Assembly (NCBI GenBank): GCA_910588935.1
Contig: CAJUSM010000023.1
Span: forward strand, 1 to 38,166
Length of the DNA: 38,166 nucleotides
Origin: an uncultured Oscillospiraceae bacterium
GTDB taxonomy: Bacteria; Bacillota; Clostridia; Oscillospirales; Acutalibacteraceae
Direction of reading: 5' to 3'
Positions 1 to 7,256 of the stretch are shown piece after piece. A model generated the notes under the pieces. That model had not been told where the DNA came from. It was given only the letters and a program-made list of their open reading frames with translations, and searched no databases. A program made the translations under genes and the position numbers. The stretch's first letter is position 1, and each line of letters begins with the position of its first letter.

Positions 1-83
1 GCTAACTACAGCGGTTCTTCTCCTTGAAATTGTCCCCTTCTGGCCAAAAATCCCTTCTTTCCTCTATTTTCAAACAAACCCTA
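1..83 (-). repeat. MITE-like interspersed repeat, copy 1 (cut by window edge)
   Basis: Read on the minus strand from 83 down, this starts with TAGGGTTTGTTTGAAAATAG and then aligns loosely with the interior of the 144-bp element at 19935-20078 (shared blocks such as AGAAG...TTCAAGG and ACCCGC-like sequence). The end carries the same TA-flanked terminal repeat as the other two copies. The other end lies outside the window, so its length is unknown. Confidence 0.55.
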
Positions 84-122
84 GGAACAAAAGAAATAGG
101 CGCACAACCGGCACAAAGGGGG

Positions 123-160
123 AAAAGGCAGCACCCCAAAAAGAAGGGGCGCTGCCTTTT
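123..160 (-). terminator. Rho-independent terminator of the FemX-like gene
   Basis: Inverted repeat AAAAGGCAGC-a-CCCC / GGGG-c-GCTGCCTTTT with an 8-nt loop lies about 40 bp past the stop of the minus-strand gene at 197. The U-tract on the minus strand is short, TTTT followed by C's. The hairpin is nearly symmetric and could work in both directions. Confidence 0.75.
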
Positions 161-196
161 CGAACTATGAACAAAAGCTTTAGCCTAAGGGAAACT

Positions 197-1234
197 TTAT
201 GTCAGCTTTTGGTACCCAACACACTGAAGCGCCCTGCCAAAGGCCACGGTATACCGCTGGGCAAACACCTTTGTAAACTCCCCGGCATAAATGGCTAGGC
301 GGCCGTTAAAGCCGGTTTTAAAGCGGTAAACCCCATAGTTGGGATGGGTGCTGTCGTACCAATAGGGCACCCCTTGAAAATCGTAAACATCACAGCCAGA
401 CTGCGCTGCCCAGCGGATCATCTCCCACTGCATTAAATAGTTGGGCATAACCTCCCGGTGGGCAGAGGAGGAGGCGCCATACACATAGCTGGTCCGCCCG
501 CCGTACTGAACGCATATGGCCCCGGAAAGGGGCTTGCCCTTATAGTCGCAGATATACAGCCTGCAATGCTCGCCTAAGGAATCCATCATCCGGGCAAAAT
601 ACTCTTGGCTGCGCATTTGAAAGTTGTCCCGAGTCCTGGTCTCTTCCATCAGCTGCTGAAAATCCCCCAGCCGTTCTTTGCCGCAAACGCTGCAGGTTAC
701 CCCTTTGCGCTGGGCCAGGCCAATATTGTACCGGCATTTGCCTTTAAAGGACTGGAGCAGTTCTTCTTCTCCACGGCCGTTTAACTCCAAAATATAGTTG
801 CTCCTGCACTGTATGGTCTGGTCCTCCTGCTGCCAGGGGATAAAGGCCAGGCCGGCAGACCGAAGGGAAAAAACCTTTGCCGACTCAGTCTCTTCCACCA
901 TAGGGTCCAGCTTGCAAGAATAGGCATGGTATTTTCTTGCAAGCTCCTCCAGCCCCAGCATAAGGTCGCGAAAAGCGTTTTGGTCCTGGTAATCCCAAAC
1001 TGGCCCCCGGGGGGAGTAGAGAAAGGACTTAAAGGGTGGGGGAAAGCGCTTTATCAGCACCAGAGCTGTGGCCCGGATATGCCCCTGGACGTCCCGGGAA
1101 ATCACCGCCTCATGCCGCCACCGCCGTTTCACTCCGCACCACCGGGTAGACTGGGTAAAGTTTCCGCCCCGGCTCTCTACAAATGCCTCATATTCCTGTA
1201 CTGCGGCTAGGTTTGTAAAATCCAGAAATTCCAT
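197..1234 (-). CDS. FemX/FemAB-type aminoacyltransferase (peptidoglycan bridge formation)
   Basis: This 345-residue protein resembles the FemAB/FemX family, tandem GNAT-fold enzymes that add amino acids from aminoacyl-tRNA to the lysine of lipid-linked peptidoglycan precursors on the inner face of the membrane. Supporting sequence includes the N-terminal block around residues 75-80 (SPRGPVWDY), the central stretch with KGKCRYNIGLAQRKGV that fits the 'K..RYNI..A.K.GV' family pattern, and the C-terminal YDFQGVPY...GVYRFKTGF block. There is no signal peptide or membrane helix, as expected. The start ATG has a GGAAGG-type ribosome binding site. It stands alone, with its own terminator and a separate ABC transporter gene upstream. 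Some family members modify other lipids or proteins, so the exact acceptor is uncertain. Confidence 0.82.
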   Translation of the reverse strand: MEFLDFTNLAAVQEYEAFVESRGGNFTQSTRWCGVKRRWRHEAVISRDVQGHIRATALVLIKRFPPPFKSFLYSPRGPVWDYQDQNAFRDLMLGLEELARKYHAYSCKLDPMVEETESAKVFSLRSAGLAFIPWQQEDQTIQCRSNYILELNGRGEEELLQSFKGKCRYNIGLAQRKGVTCSVCGKERLGDFQQLMEETRTRDNFQMRSQEYFARMMDSLGEHCRLYICDYKGKPLSGAICVQYGGRTSYVYGASSSAHREVMPNYLMQWEMIRWAAQSGCDVYDFQGVPYWYDSTHPNYGVYRFKTGFNGRLAIYAGEFTKVFAQRYTVAFGRALQCVGYQKLT

Positions 1235-1337
1235 TTCCCTATCCTTCCTTTCCGTTCGTGTATACCTATTAGACTAAACGGATAAGAGAAAGGTAACATG
1301 GAGGCAAAAAATTTTCCGAATCATTTTAGAAGGGCTC

Positions 1338-2948
1338 TTAGTCCTCTTGCCGCAGCACACCAGCGCCTAGCAAGAACCTGCCGTCGTACCGCCCTGCCAG
1401 CGCTGGGTCCGCCTTATGGCACACATGGATAATACCGGCCTTTTCTCCCAGCAGCAGCTCCTCTGCCTGCCGGGCATTTTCCCGGTCTAGGGCAGAGGTA
1501 AACTCGTCCAGCAAGTAAAGGCTGGGGTGGCCCACAATGGCCCTGGCCAAAGCCACCCGCTGGCGCTCCCCTCCAGATAGCTTTTCCAGTATCTGGGGGG
1601 TAATCTCTTGTCCCTGGTACCGTTCCAGCAGGTAGCCCAGGTTCAGCTTGCGGATTACATGGATATATTCCGCTTTTGGGATGTTCCTGCCCAGCAGGAT
1701 ATTTTCCTCCAGGGTAACATGGAACAGCCAAGGCTCCTGAAACACCGGGCAAACCGCGGTTCCATACCAGTTGGCGTCCACTTCTCCAAGCTCTACACCG
1801 CCCAACTGGATATGCCCTGTATAGGCCCTGCCGGCTGGTTGGGCAATTAGGCTCAGCAATGTAGACTTCCCCCCGCCGCTTTCACCGGAGATCAGGTATT
1901 TTCCCCCGGCCTGGAAACAGGCAGAGATATCCTTTAATATAGGAACCCCTCCGGCGCTGTAAGCCACATGCTCCAGCCGGAGCTCTGAAAACGGGGGGCG
2001 CTTCCCGGCGGAAGGGGCAGGGGGCGGAGCTATGTAGGCCTCGTAGGCTTTCAGCAGCGGCAGGGCCTCGTTTCGGGCATGGAACATCCAGGCCAGCACC
2101 TCTATAGGAGCGCTGATCAGCGCTGACAGCTGCACAACCGCCACCAGCCCCCCAACGTCCAGCTGGCCCAGCCTGATAAGCCAAAGGCCCACCAGAAAGA
2201 TCAGCAGTGTTTTCCCAATTTGAAGCCAGGCATTCGCCCCATACCCTATCCCTCGCCGGAAGAGCAGGCGGCGCTCGCTTTTGGCCACCCCTTGGTTTTT
2301 CTTCTCCAGGAGCCCCCCTGCCCATTGCCGGCAGGCATAGGCTTGGGATGTTCGAAATCCTCCTAACAGGGAATCCAGCAGGGTGTTGTAACCCGCTGTT
2401 TTTTGGGAATAGGCCTGGCGGGCAGCGCCGTCCCCCTTGCCCATAAGCTTTGGCACCGCGATTAGCAGCAGGCCATCTCCCACAATAATCAGGGCCATAA
2501 GCCAATGGACGCGCACAAGAGAAAGGGCAGAGAAAATCAGCAGGCCCAGGCATTTTGCAATGTCAATAAACCCTCCAAAGTACTGCTGGGCCAGGCTGGG
2601 GATATCATTGTTCACAAAAGACGAAAAGGCAGAAATGTCCTCTCTTCCTGAATCAGTTCTCTGGTAAAACCCCTGAAAGGCCTTGCGGCGCATAAGCCTC
2701 TTCAGCCGCAGCTCCAGCCCGCCGGTAAGAAGCATATCGGCTTGGGAGAGCAGGGCCTGGGCCAGGTTTGCGGCCAAAAACAGCGCCAGCAGAGGCCAGG
2801 CGTCCTCAGTTCCAGCGGCAAAGGCTGTTACCATCTCCCCAGAAATACCAGGGGGAGCGGTGCAGATCCAGGAAAAAGCCAGGCCTGTTAACAGGGTGAG
2901 CAGAAAATAGGCTCGGTTATTCTCTAAATTTTGGAACAGTTTTTTCAA
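1338..2948 (-). CDS. ABC transporter, fused permease and ATP-binding protein
   Basis: A 536-residue half-transporter with an N-terminal exporter-type membrane domain (hydrophobic segments near residues 14-30, 52-68, 131-150, 151-168, 243-260 and 265-283) followed by a nucleotide-binding domain. The Walker A motif GESGGGKST is at about 355-363, the signature LSGGERQ at 457-463 and Walker B LYLLDE at 477-482. It probably acts as a homodimer exporting a peptide, lipid or drug; nothing in the sequence fixes the substrate. It starts at a TTG preceded by AGGAGG with 7-nt spacing. The start region is unusual: a short ORF (2917-3033) overlaps the first 31 bases and a hairpin sits directly against the ribosome binding site, suggesting translational control. 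No protease domain or partner half-transporter is adjacent. Confidence 0.85.
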   Translation of the reverse strand: MKKLFQNLENNRAYFLLTLLTGLAFSWICTAPPGISGEMVTAFAAGTEDAWPLLALFLAANLAQALLSQADMLLTGGLELRLKRLMRRKAFQGFYQRTDSGREDISAFSSFVNNDIPSLAQQYFGGFIDIAKCLGLLIFSALSLVRVHWLMALIIVGDGLLLIAVPKLMGKGDGAARQAYSQKTAGYNTLLDSLLGGFRTSQAYACRQWAGGLLEKKNQGVAKSERRLLFRRGIGYGANAWLQIGKTLLIFLVGLWLIRLGQLDVGGLVAVVQLSALISAPIEVLAWMFHARNEALPLLKAYEAYIAPPPAPSAGKRPPFSELRLEHVAYSAGGVPILKDISACFQAGGKYLISGESGGGKSTLLSLIAQPAGRAYTGHIQLGGVELGEVDANWYGTAVCPVFQEPWLFHVTLEENILLGRNIPKAEYIHVIRKLNLGYLLERYQGQEITPQILEKLSGGERQRVALARAIVGHPSLYLLDEFTSALDRENARQAEELLLGEKAGIIHVCHKADPALAGRYDGRFLLGAGVLRQED

Positions 2949-3033
2949 TGGAATTCCTCCTATTCGGATTATTGTTGGCGATTATCCGAATAGAAAAATG
3001 GTCGATAAAGCATTCCGCAAAATACCGATGCAT
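2917..3033 (-). CDS. Possible 38-residue leader peptide overlapping the ABC transporter start
   Basis: An ATG at 3033 has a good ribosome binding site (CGGAGG, 8-nt spacing) and opens a 38-codon frame that stops 31 bases inside the ABC transporter gene. It begins MHRYFAECFIDHFSIRII. It resembles no family I know. Its reading crosses the 9-bp inverted repeat at 2961-2992, so translating it would disturb that hairpin. The overlap and leader position argue for a regulatory role; it may also be chance. Confidence 0.3.
   Translation of the reverse strand: MHRYFAECFIDHFSIRIIANNNPNRRNSIEKTVPKFRE
2961..2992 (-). promoter_or_regulatory. Inverted repeat abutting the ABC transporter ribosome binding site
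   Basis: Arms TATTCGGAT and ATCCGAATA (9 bp, perfect) are separated by 14 nt. On the minus-strand transcript the second arm runs straight into the AGGAGG of the TTG-started ABC gene. It could be an RNA hairpin limiting ribosome access or a DNA operator for a dimeric repressor. Confidence 0.5.
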
Positions 3034-3096
3034 TACAATTTCCTCCGTTTTGCTTAGGGCTTTGGCTGGCAATGCCCACTTTTCATTACTGAAACA

Positions 3097-3102
3097 ATTA
3101 TA
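3097..3102 (-). promoter_or_regulatory. Extended -10 promoter for the ABC transporter leader
   Basis: The minus strand reads TGcTATAAT, a perfect extended -10 element, with no good -35. The predicted start near 3090 is about 57 nt upstream of the leader ORF and about 140 nt upstream of the ABC gene. Confidence 0.5.
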
Positions 3103-3156
3103 GCACAAAACCCGCTGCCATGCCATATCCATTTTCCAAAGCAGGCCCTGGCCTCC

Positions 3157-3198
3157 AAAAAAACACCGCGGGAAACCGGCGGCCGGTTTCCCGCGGTG
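3157..3198 (-). terminator. Rho-independent terminator of the manganese catalase gene
   Basis: A 17-bp perfect inverted repeat (3164-3180 with 3182-3198, arm CACCGCGGGAAACCGGC) is followed on the minus strand by seven T's. It lies about 55 bp beyond the catalase stop codon. Confidence 0.92.
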
Positions 3199-3251
3199 CA
3201 TTGAGCCGCGGCATTTCGAAATAATGGCTTTTCCCTGGCGATACCCGCGGA

Positions 3252-3917
3252 TTACTGCTGAAAAGCCGGCGGTGTCACCTCTGTCCCTGCAAAGCTGTTT
3301 TTCCCTGGAGAGGACATGCTGAAATACATTCTGGCTGCTTTTGTTGTGCCAAAGTCCCGGTTAGAGCCAGTGTCCTGCACCCGATTGAAGGCCTCTCGGA
3401 ACATGGCGTTGTGGGCTTCCTCCCGGTTTAGCAGGAAATCGATGGTTTCCCGAACTTTCTTGTCCTCAATCAGGCGGTACAGGTACTCATACACCACCTT
3501 GGCCCGCTGCTCTGAGGCAATATTGGACAGCAGGTCCGCGCAAAGATCCCCGGTTACGGTTACATAGTCCCCGGTCCAAGAGTAGCCGGAGGCATTGATC
3601 AAGCCTGGGTTCAGCCCCAGCAGCACATGAGACTCAATCTCCCCTGCCGGTACGGCGGAGGCATCTAGGTCGTGGCCGTTAAGCAGGTTAATGGTCTGGG
3701 CCACCATTTCCATATGCCCCAACTCCTCTGCCGCAATATCCAGAAAGAGATCCTTGATCTCCGGATCTTGAACGCGGAAGCTTTGGGACAGATACTGCAT
3801 AGCAGCTTTTAGCTCCCCATTGCCGCCGCCCAGCTGCTCCTGAAGCAGGGCCGCGTACTGGGGATTGGGCTTTTCGATTCCTACCGGGTGAAACAGCATT
3901 TTCTCGTGCTTAAACAT
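3252..3917 (-). CDS. Manganese catalase (non-haem)
   Basis: A 221-residue di-manganese catalase, expected to dismutate hydrogen peroxide in the cytoplasm or, as in CotJC relatives, on the spore coat. The N-terminus MFKHEKMLFHP and the block LLQEQLGGGNGELKAAMQYL are typical of the family. The metal ligands are visible as the Glu in GNGELKAAM, Glu and His in AAEELGHMEM, Glu in ASEQRAKVVYEY, and Glu/His in NREEAHNAMF. The longer open frame reaches upstream, but the ATG at 3917 has GGGAGG with ideal spacing and matches the family N-terminus. Strong terminator downstream and a terminator-like hairpin upstream make it a single-gene unit. For an anaerobe this fits peroxide protection; whether it is spore-associated cannot be told here. 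Confidence 0.92.
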   Translation of the reverse strand: MFKHEKMLFHPVGIEKPNPQYAALLQEQLGGGNGELKAAMQYLSQSFRVQDPEIKDLFLDIAAEELGHMEMVAQTINLLNGHDLDASAVPAGEIESHVLLGLNPGLINASGYSWTGDYVTVTGDLCADLLSNIASEQRAKVVYEYLYRLIEDKKVRETIDFLLNREEAHNAMFREAFNRVQDTGSNRDFGTTKAARMYFSMSSPGKNSFAGTEVTPPAFQQ

Positions 3918-4002
3918 ATGCATTACCTCCCTTTCCATGGAAATAGCTTTCCCGGACTGGGCCAGGCTATGCGCCCTGCTCAAGGGCCTGGAGGCTTTGC
4001 CC

Positions 4003-4041
4003 AAAACGGCGGTATGCCCTTTTTGGAAGAGCATACCGCCG
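4003..4041 (-). terminator. Hairpin terminator after frlB
   Basis: Eleven-base arms CGGCGGTATGC (4007-4017) and GCATACCGCCG (4031-4041) enclose a 13-nt loop and are followed on the minus strand by TTTT. It starts 9 bp past the frlB stop. The short T-run makes it moderate in strength. Confidence 0.65.
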
Positions 4042-4049
4042 CTTTTCTT

Positions 4050-5123
4050 TTAGTAATCGAACTGCCGGTAATACCGGCGGATGGACAGGGGATGGCGGAG
4101 GAAGTGCTCCAGATAGGCATCCACCCGGTTATTGACGGCATGCATCATTAGGTGGGAGATAGAGCCCCGGAACTGTGGAGAAATACCCGCCATAGGCAGC
4201 TCTTTGGTATCAATTACCGTATAATTGCCGCAGACCTTGGGCAAAAACCTTGCCACCCGCTCTGCCAGAGGGCGCTGCTCATCCTCACCCATAAACAGGG
4301 TAACAGGAGTATCGGCCGTGATGATTTCCTGCATGCCATGAAAAAACTCTGGACAGCTAATGGACTTGGTCCGAATCCACATCTGTTCCTCCCAGTAGCA
4401 CATGGCATAGGAATAGGTAGCCCCCCACTGGTTCCCCCCGCCAATAAAGTAATGGGGCAGGTCCGGGTGGTCCTTCAGAAAAGCCGCCTTGGCCTTGGCG
4501 TAGCTCCAGGCCCAACGATCGGAAATCTTTTCAATATTGGCCAGCCCCTGGGCCAGCCCGGCCTCCATCTCCTGGTTGTATGCTTCATACTCCGGAAACT
4601 CGCCGTTCTTATACATAAGATAATTGGCTACCATGTAGAATTTTAGCTGCTCGTTTTTGGGGTATTGAACCAAATGGTCCCATTTTCCTGGCTGGGCCAG
4701 CAGAGAACCCGGTGTATCCACAAAAGCGACCACCCGGGCCCCCTGAGACTTCACCTTTTCCACCATACTTACTATTTCCTTTGTGTTGCCCGATACGCTG
4801 GAGTAAATCACCACCGAGCGATCTGTTAAACGCCTGCAGCCAGTGGTTAGGTACTCAGCGGCGTTTCCCGCGTAGGTATCCAAAGCGGAACGCCCCCGCA
4901 TATAGACCTCGGCCTGCATGGCGGAAGCATAGGTGCCGCCAATTCCCATAAAGAATATCCGGTCAAAGCCTTGGTCCCACAGCTGGTCTACCATATGCTC
5001 TATCTGGGGGCGCAGAGCCAGGGCGCCATTGATACTGGCAATTTCCCCGGGCTCATCAAAGCCGCGCAGGCAGGGCCCCTCTGTTTCTGCCCAAGCTGCC
5101 GGGCTATAATCCATTGCGGTCAT
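4050..5123 (-). CDS. frlB: SIS-domain deglycase, fructoselysine 6-phosphate deglycase type
   Basis: A 357-residue protein with two sugar-isomerase (SIS) domains. The first has the phosphosugar-binding pattern FFMGIGGTYASAM and VIYSSVSGNTKE; the second starts near HYFIGGGNQWG and contains the Glu-rich CPEFFHGMQEI stretch. The C-terminus HPLSIRRYYRQFDY closely resembles the DERRYYGGLVEY ending I recall for E. coli FrlB. FrlB splits fructoselysine 6-phosphate into glucose 6-phosphate and lysine. The identification depends strongly on the adjacent frlD-type kinase 22 bp upstream. I chose the ATG at 5123 because AAAGGA lies 8 nt before it; the ATG at 5132 is too close. A related deglycase for other Amadori compounds, such as glucoselysine phosphate, is possible. 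No transporter is next to it. Confidence 0.78.
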   Translation of the reverse strand: MTAMDYSPAAWAETEGPCLRGFDEPGEIASINGALALRPQIEHMVDQLWDQGFDRIFFMGIGGTYASAMQAEVYMRGRSALDTYAGNAAEYLTTGCRRLTDRSVVIYSSVSGNTKEIVSMVEKVKSQGARVVAFVDTPGSLLAQPGKWDHLVQYPKNEQLKFYMVANYLMYKNGEFPEYEAYNQEMEAGLAQGLANIEKISDRWAWSYAKAKAAFLKDHPDLPHYFIGGGNQWGATYSYAMCYWEEQMWIRTKSISCPEFFHGMQEIITADTPVTLFMGEDEQRPLAERVARFLPKVCGNYTVIDTKELPMAGISPQFRGSISHLMMHAVNNRVDAYLEHFLRHPLSIRRYYRQFDY

Positions 5124-5145
5124 TTTATTCATCCTTTCCGGCGGC

Positions 5146-5937
5146 TTACCAAGCGCCAAAATATTCCAGAGTTTGAGCAGCGGCAGCGGCTCCCAGCTCC
5201 ATAGCCTGGAAGATGGGTTTGCCTGCCGTAATGCCGGTTAAGAACCCGGCAATATAGCTGTCCCCTGCCCCCATAGTGTCTACCAGCTCTCTGCAGGGCA
5301 CTATGCCGCAGCGGTAAAATTCCTGCCCGTCAAAGCAAAGGCTCCCCCGTTCCCCCAGGGTGGCGGTTACCAGTTTTGGCCCTTGGGCCTGGTAGCCCTC
5401 CATCTGTTCCCGCAGGGCGGGGCAGTCCTCTTGGGCGGAGAAAAACAGATAGTCGGTATGGGGAATCGCCCTGCGGCTGGCAGGGTCTTCCGGCCGGGTG
5501 GCGCAGTCAAAAGCAGTAGGCAGGCCCCGGGCCTGAAGGCGGGGGAAAAAGCCCTCTACCTTACCCCATAGGTCGCAAACCGCTACATCATGGGTACAAA
5601 TAAAGTCCAGGTCCTGGGAAGAAAGGGTGTATTGGGCCAGCACCCCTTCCTGGTAGTCTCCAAAAATCCGCTCCCCATCCCGCAGTTCCACCTGAGACAC
5701 CGCAGTGGGGCCAGGCAAAACATGGAGATGGGAGATGTCCACGCCTTTGCCCGCCACAGCCTGCCGCAGCAGGCGGCCATAGGCATCGTCTCCCACCGGC
5801 CCGATGTAGGAAGCCGAGCCCCCCAGGCGCAGGGTATACACAGCCATATTTACAGGGCCGCCCCCGGGACAGACCAAGCCGTTTTTCACGTTCCAGTAGT
5901 AGTCAATACAATTGCTACCCATTGCGGCAAGTTTCAT
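5146..5937 (-). CDS. frlD: PfkB-family kinase, fructoselysine 6-kinase type
   Basis: A 263-residue ribokinase-family sugar kinase. It shows the glycine pair and substrate region near residues 24-30 (CPGGGPVN), VGDDAYG near 48-54, and the catalytic motif DTMGAGDS with Asp226 as the base. The stretch IFGDYQEGVLAQYTLS (91-106) and the C-terminal YFGAW match the pattern I know from E. coli FrlD (VFGDYTEGVMADFALS, YHGAW), which supports fructoselysine rather than generic fructokinase activity. It phosphorylates the Amadori product fructoselysine for cleavage by the FrlB-like enzyme downstream. The start has GGGAGG with 7-nt spacing. A perfect -10 promoter lies immediately upstream, so frlDB can be expressed separately from the GH172 gene. 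Confidence 0.85.
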   Translation of the reverse strand: MKLAAMGSNCIDYYWNVKNGLVCPGGGPVNMAVYTLRLGGSASYIGPVGDDAYGRLLRQAVAGKGVDISHLHVLPGPTAVSQVELRDGERIFGDYQEGVLAQYTLSSQDLDFICTHDVAVCDLWGKVEGFFPRLQARGLPTAFDCATRPEDPASRRAIPHTDYLFFSAQEDCPALREQMEGYQAQGPKLVTATLGERGSLCFDGQEFYRCGIVPCRELVDTMGAGDSYIAGFLTGITAGKPIFQAMELGAAAAAQTLEYFGAW

Positions 5938-5972
5938 GGGTTTTCCTCCCGATTCCTAGAATTTCCAAATTC

Positions 5973-6001
5973 ATTATAGCAAAGGAAACACAGTGAGTCA
6001 A
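5973..6001 (-). promoter_or_regulatory. Promoter of frlDB
   Basis: On the minus strand TTGACT (5996-6001) and TATAAT (5973-5978) are 17 nt apart, close to the sigma-A consensus. It sits in the 84-bp gap between the GH172 gene and frlD. Confidence 0.85.
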
Positions 6002-6021
6002 TGGATGCCGGGCTTTTGCCG

Positions 6022-7050
6022 TTACCGCATCACCAGCTCGCTGTCGCTGGGCAGGCTGGCCGGAAGCCCGGCAGGGCGTTCCATATACCAATAGGCTACA
6101 GAGGTGTAATCGTCATAACGCGGTCCGGTCCAACCCAGGTTGTCCATGGTCATGCGGAACGATTTTTGAAAGTACACAGGATCTTTCATATGAAACCGGT
6201 ACAGCAAAAACCTTTGCTGGCCATTGTACATCTCCCTGCTGTCGTTGCCGGTGATGGCGTATAAACCGGCATAAAGCCCAGAAAAGGTTTGGTACTGCTT
6301 TTGCAGGATATCATTGCCAAAGCCATAAGAGCCACAAAAATAGTCCTCTGTGCCGGTGTAGTTCACGGTAGGGTACTCTCCCCCATCAATGTACATTTTG
6401 GGCTCTCCCTCTACCCAGCAGGTGTTGTGGCCGTTCATGCCAGCGGCAAAGCATAGGCCCGCAAACTGCCCTTTGCCCTGTATGCCCTCCACAACCGTAT
6501 AGGCCCGGCCTTTTTGCACCGGGTGCTCCTGGCGGTAAAAGGCATGGAAATACCCCGCGCTGGGGGAAACCGCTCCCCGCCAGCCCTCAATCATGTAGAA
6601 AAGGGTCTGTGCCTCTAAGCCCCGGTTTTCTATGGTAACCTGGCAATGCTCGCGAAAGGGCATCTCCCAATAACAGTTATAGCCCCGGCCAGGAGCCACA
6701 AGAATCGGCGCGGAATTCAGCACCGGGTACTTCCCGTCCCGGTCCTTAAAGTTCTCGTCATAGGCACAGCCAAAAAAGGCCGAAATGGGGGCCTCTACCG
6801 AAGGCTGGCCCTCCCCTTCCCAGTAGACCCGCAAAATAAAGGAATGGCCCACATACCCGGTAAACCACATGTGCGTAAGCATTCCCGGACCCTCCACATC
6901 GCACAGTATTACGGTCTCGCCTGGCTCAACCTGAATGCATGGCCGCAGCTTTTCGCAGTCCTTTCCCCTGCTGCCGCCGGCATGTGTTCCGGTAGGGTTC
7001 TCCCCAGAAAAGCCGAAGCTCTCTCGCTGCTGAATATCAAAAATAGGCAT
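6022..7050 (-). CDS. DUF2961 protein, glycoside hydrolase family 172 type
   Basis: A 342-residue protein of the DUF2961 family, now CAZy GH172, whose characterised members act on difructose dianhydrides or on arabinofuranosides. The family pattern is clear: an N-terminal SFGFSGENPTGTHAGGSRGKD-like block (split here by residues 13-31), GPGMLTHMWF near 52-61, a jelly-roll region with VEAPISAFFGCAYDE, and the C-terminal NYTGTEDYFCGSYGFG. There is no signal peptide, so it is likely cytoplasmic and would need imported substrate. The ATG at 7050 has AAGGAGG with good spacing; the longer frame upstream is rejected. Downstream are frlD and frlB, separated by their own promoter. The substrate is inferred only from the family. 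Confidence 0.83.
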   Translation of the reverse strand: MPIFDIQQRESFGFSGENPTGTHAGGSRGKDCEKLRPCIQVEPGETVILCDVEGPGMLTHMWFTGYVGHSFILRVYWEGEGQPSVEAPISAFFGCAYDENFKDRDGKYPVLNSAPILVAPGRGYNCYWEMPFREHCQVTIENRGLEAQTLFYMIEGWRGAVSPSAGYFHAFYRQEHPVQKGRAYTVVEGIQGKGQFAGLCFAAGMNGHNTCWVEGEPKMYIDGGEYPTVNYTGTEDYFCGSYGFGNDILQKQYQTFSGLYAGLYAITGNDSREMYNGQQRFLLYRFHMKDPVYFQKSFRMTMDNLGWTGPRYDDYTSVAYWYMERPAGLPASLPSDSELVMR

Positions 7051-7077
7051 AATATTCCTCCTTGCCGTTTTCTTTCC

Positions 7078-7106
7078 AGTATAGCGTATCCCCACTAAAA
7101 ACGCAA
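7078..7106 (-). promoter_or_regulatory. Candidate promoter of the GH172 gene
   Basis: Minus-strand TTGCGT (7101-7106) and TATACT (7078-7083) with a 17-nt spacer lie about 28-56 bp before the ATG at 7050. The -10 is good, the -35 partial. Confidence 0.55.
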
Positions 7107-7115
7107 GCCTGCCGC

Positions 7116-7144
7116 TTGACTTCCCTCACCAATGGCTGTATAAT
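7116..7144 (+). promoter_or_regulatory. Promoter of the M3 oligopeptidase gene
   Basis: TTGACT (7116-7121) and TATAAT (7139-7144) with a 17-nt spacer give a near-consensus promoter about 113 bp before the start codon, back to back with the GH172 promoter. Confidence 0.85.
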
Positions 7145-7256
7145 AATTCCAAGCAAAAGCCCTGTGTTTCTCCCGTTTTAAACCCAACGCAACAGTGGAC
7201 CCAGCAGACCTACTTTAGGGCTTGTCTGCAAATTTACGGTACAAGGAGTATATTCC

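Noticed and set aside
3918..4034. N-terminal extension of the manganese catalase
   Set aside because: The family N-terminus begins MFKHEK at 3917, directly after GGGAGG; the extension overlaps the hairpin after frlB.
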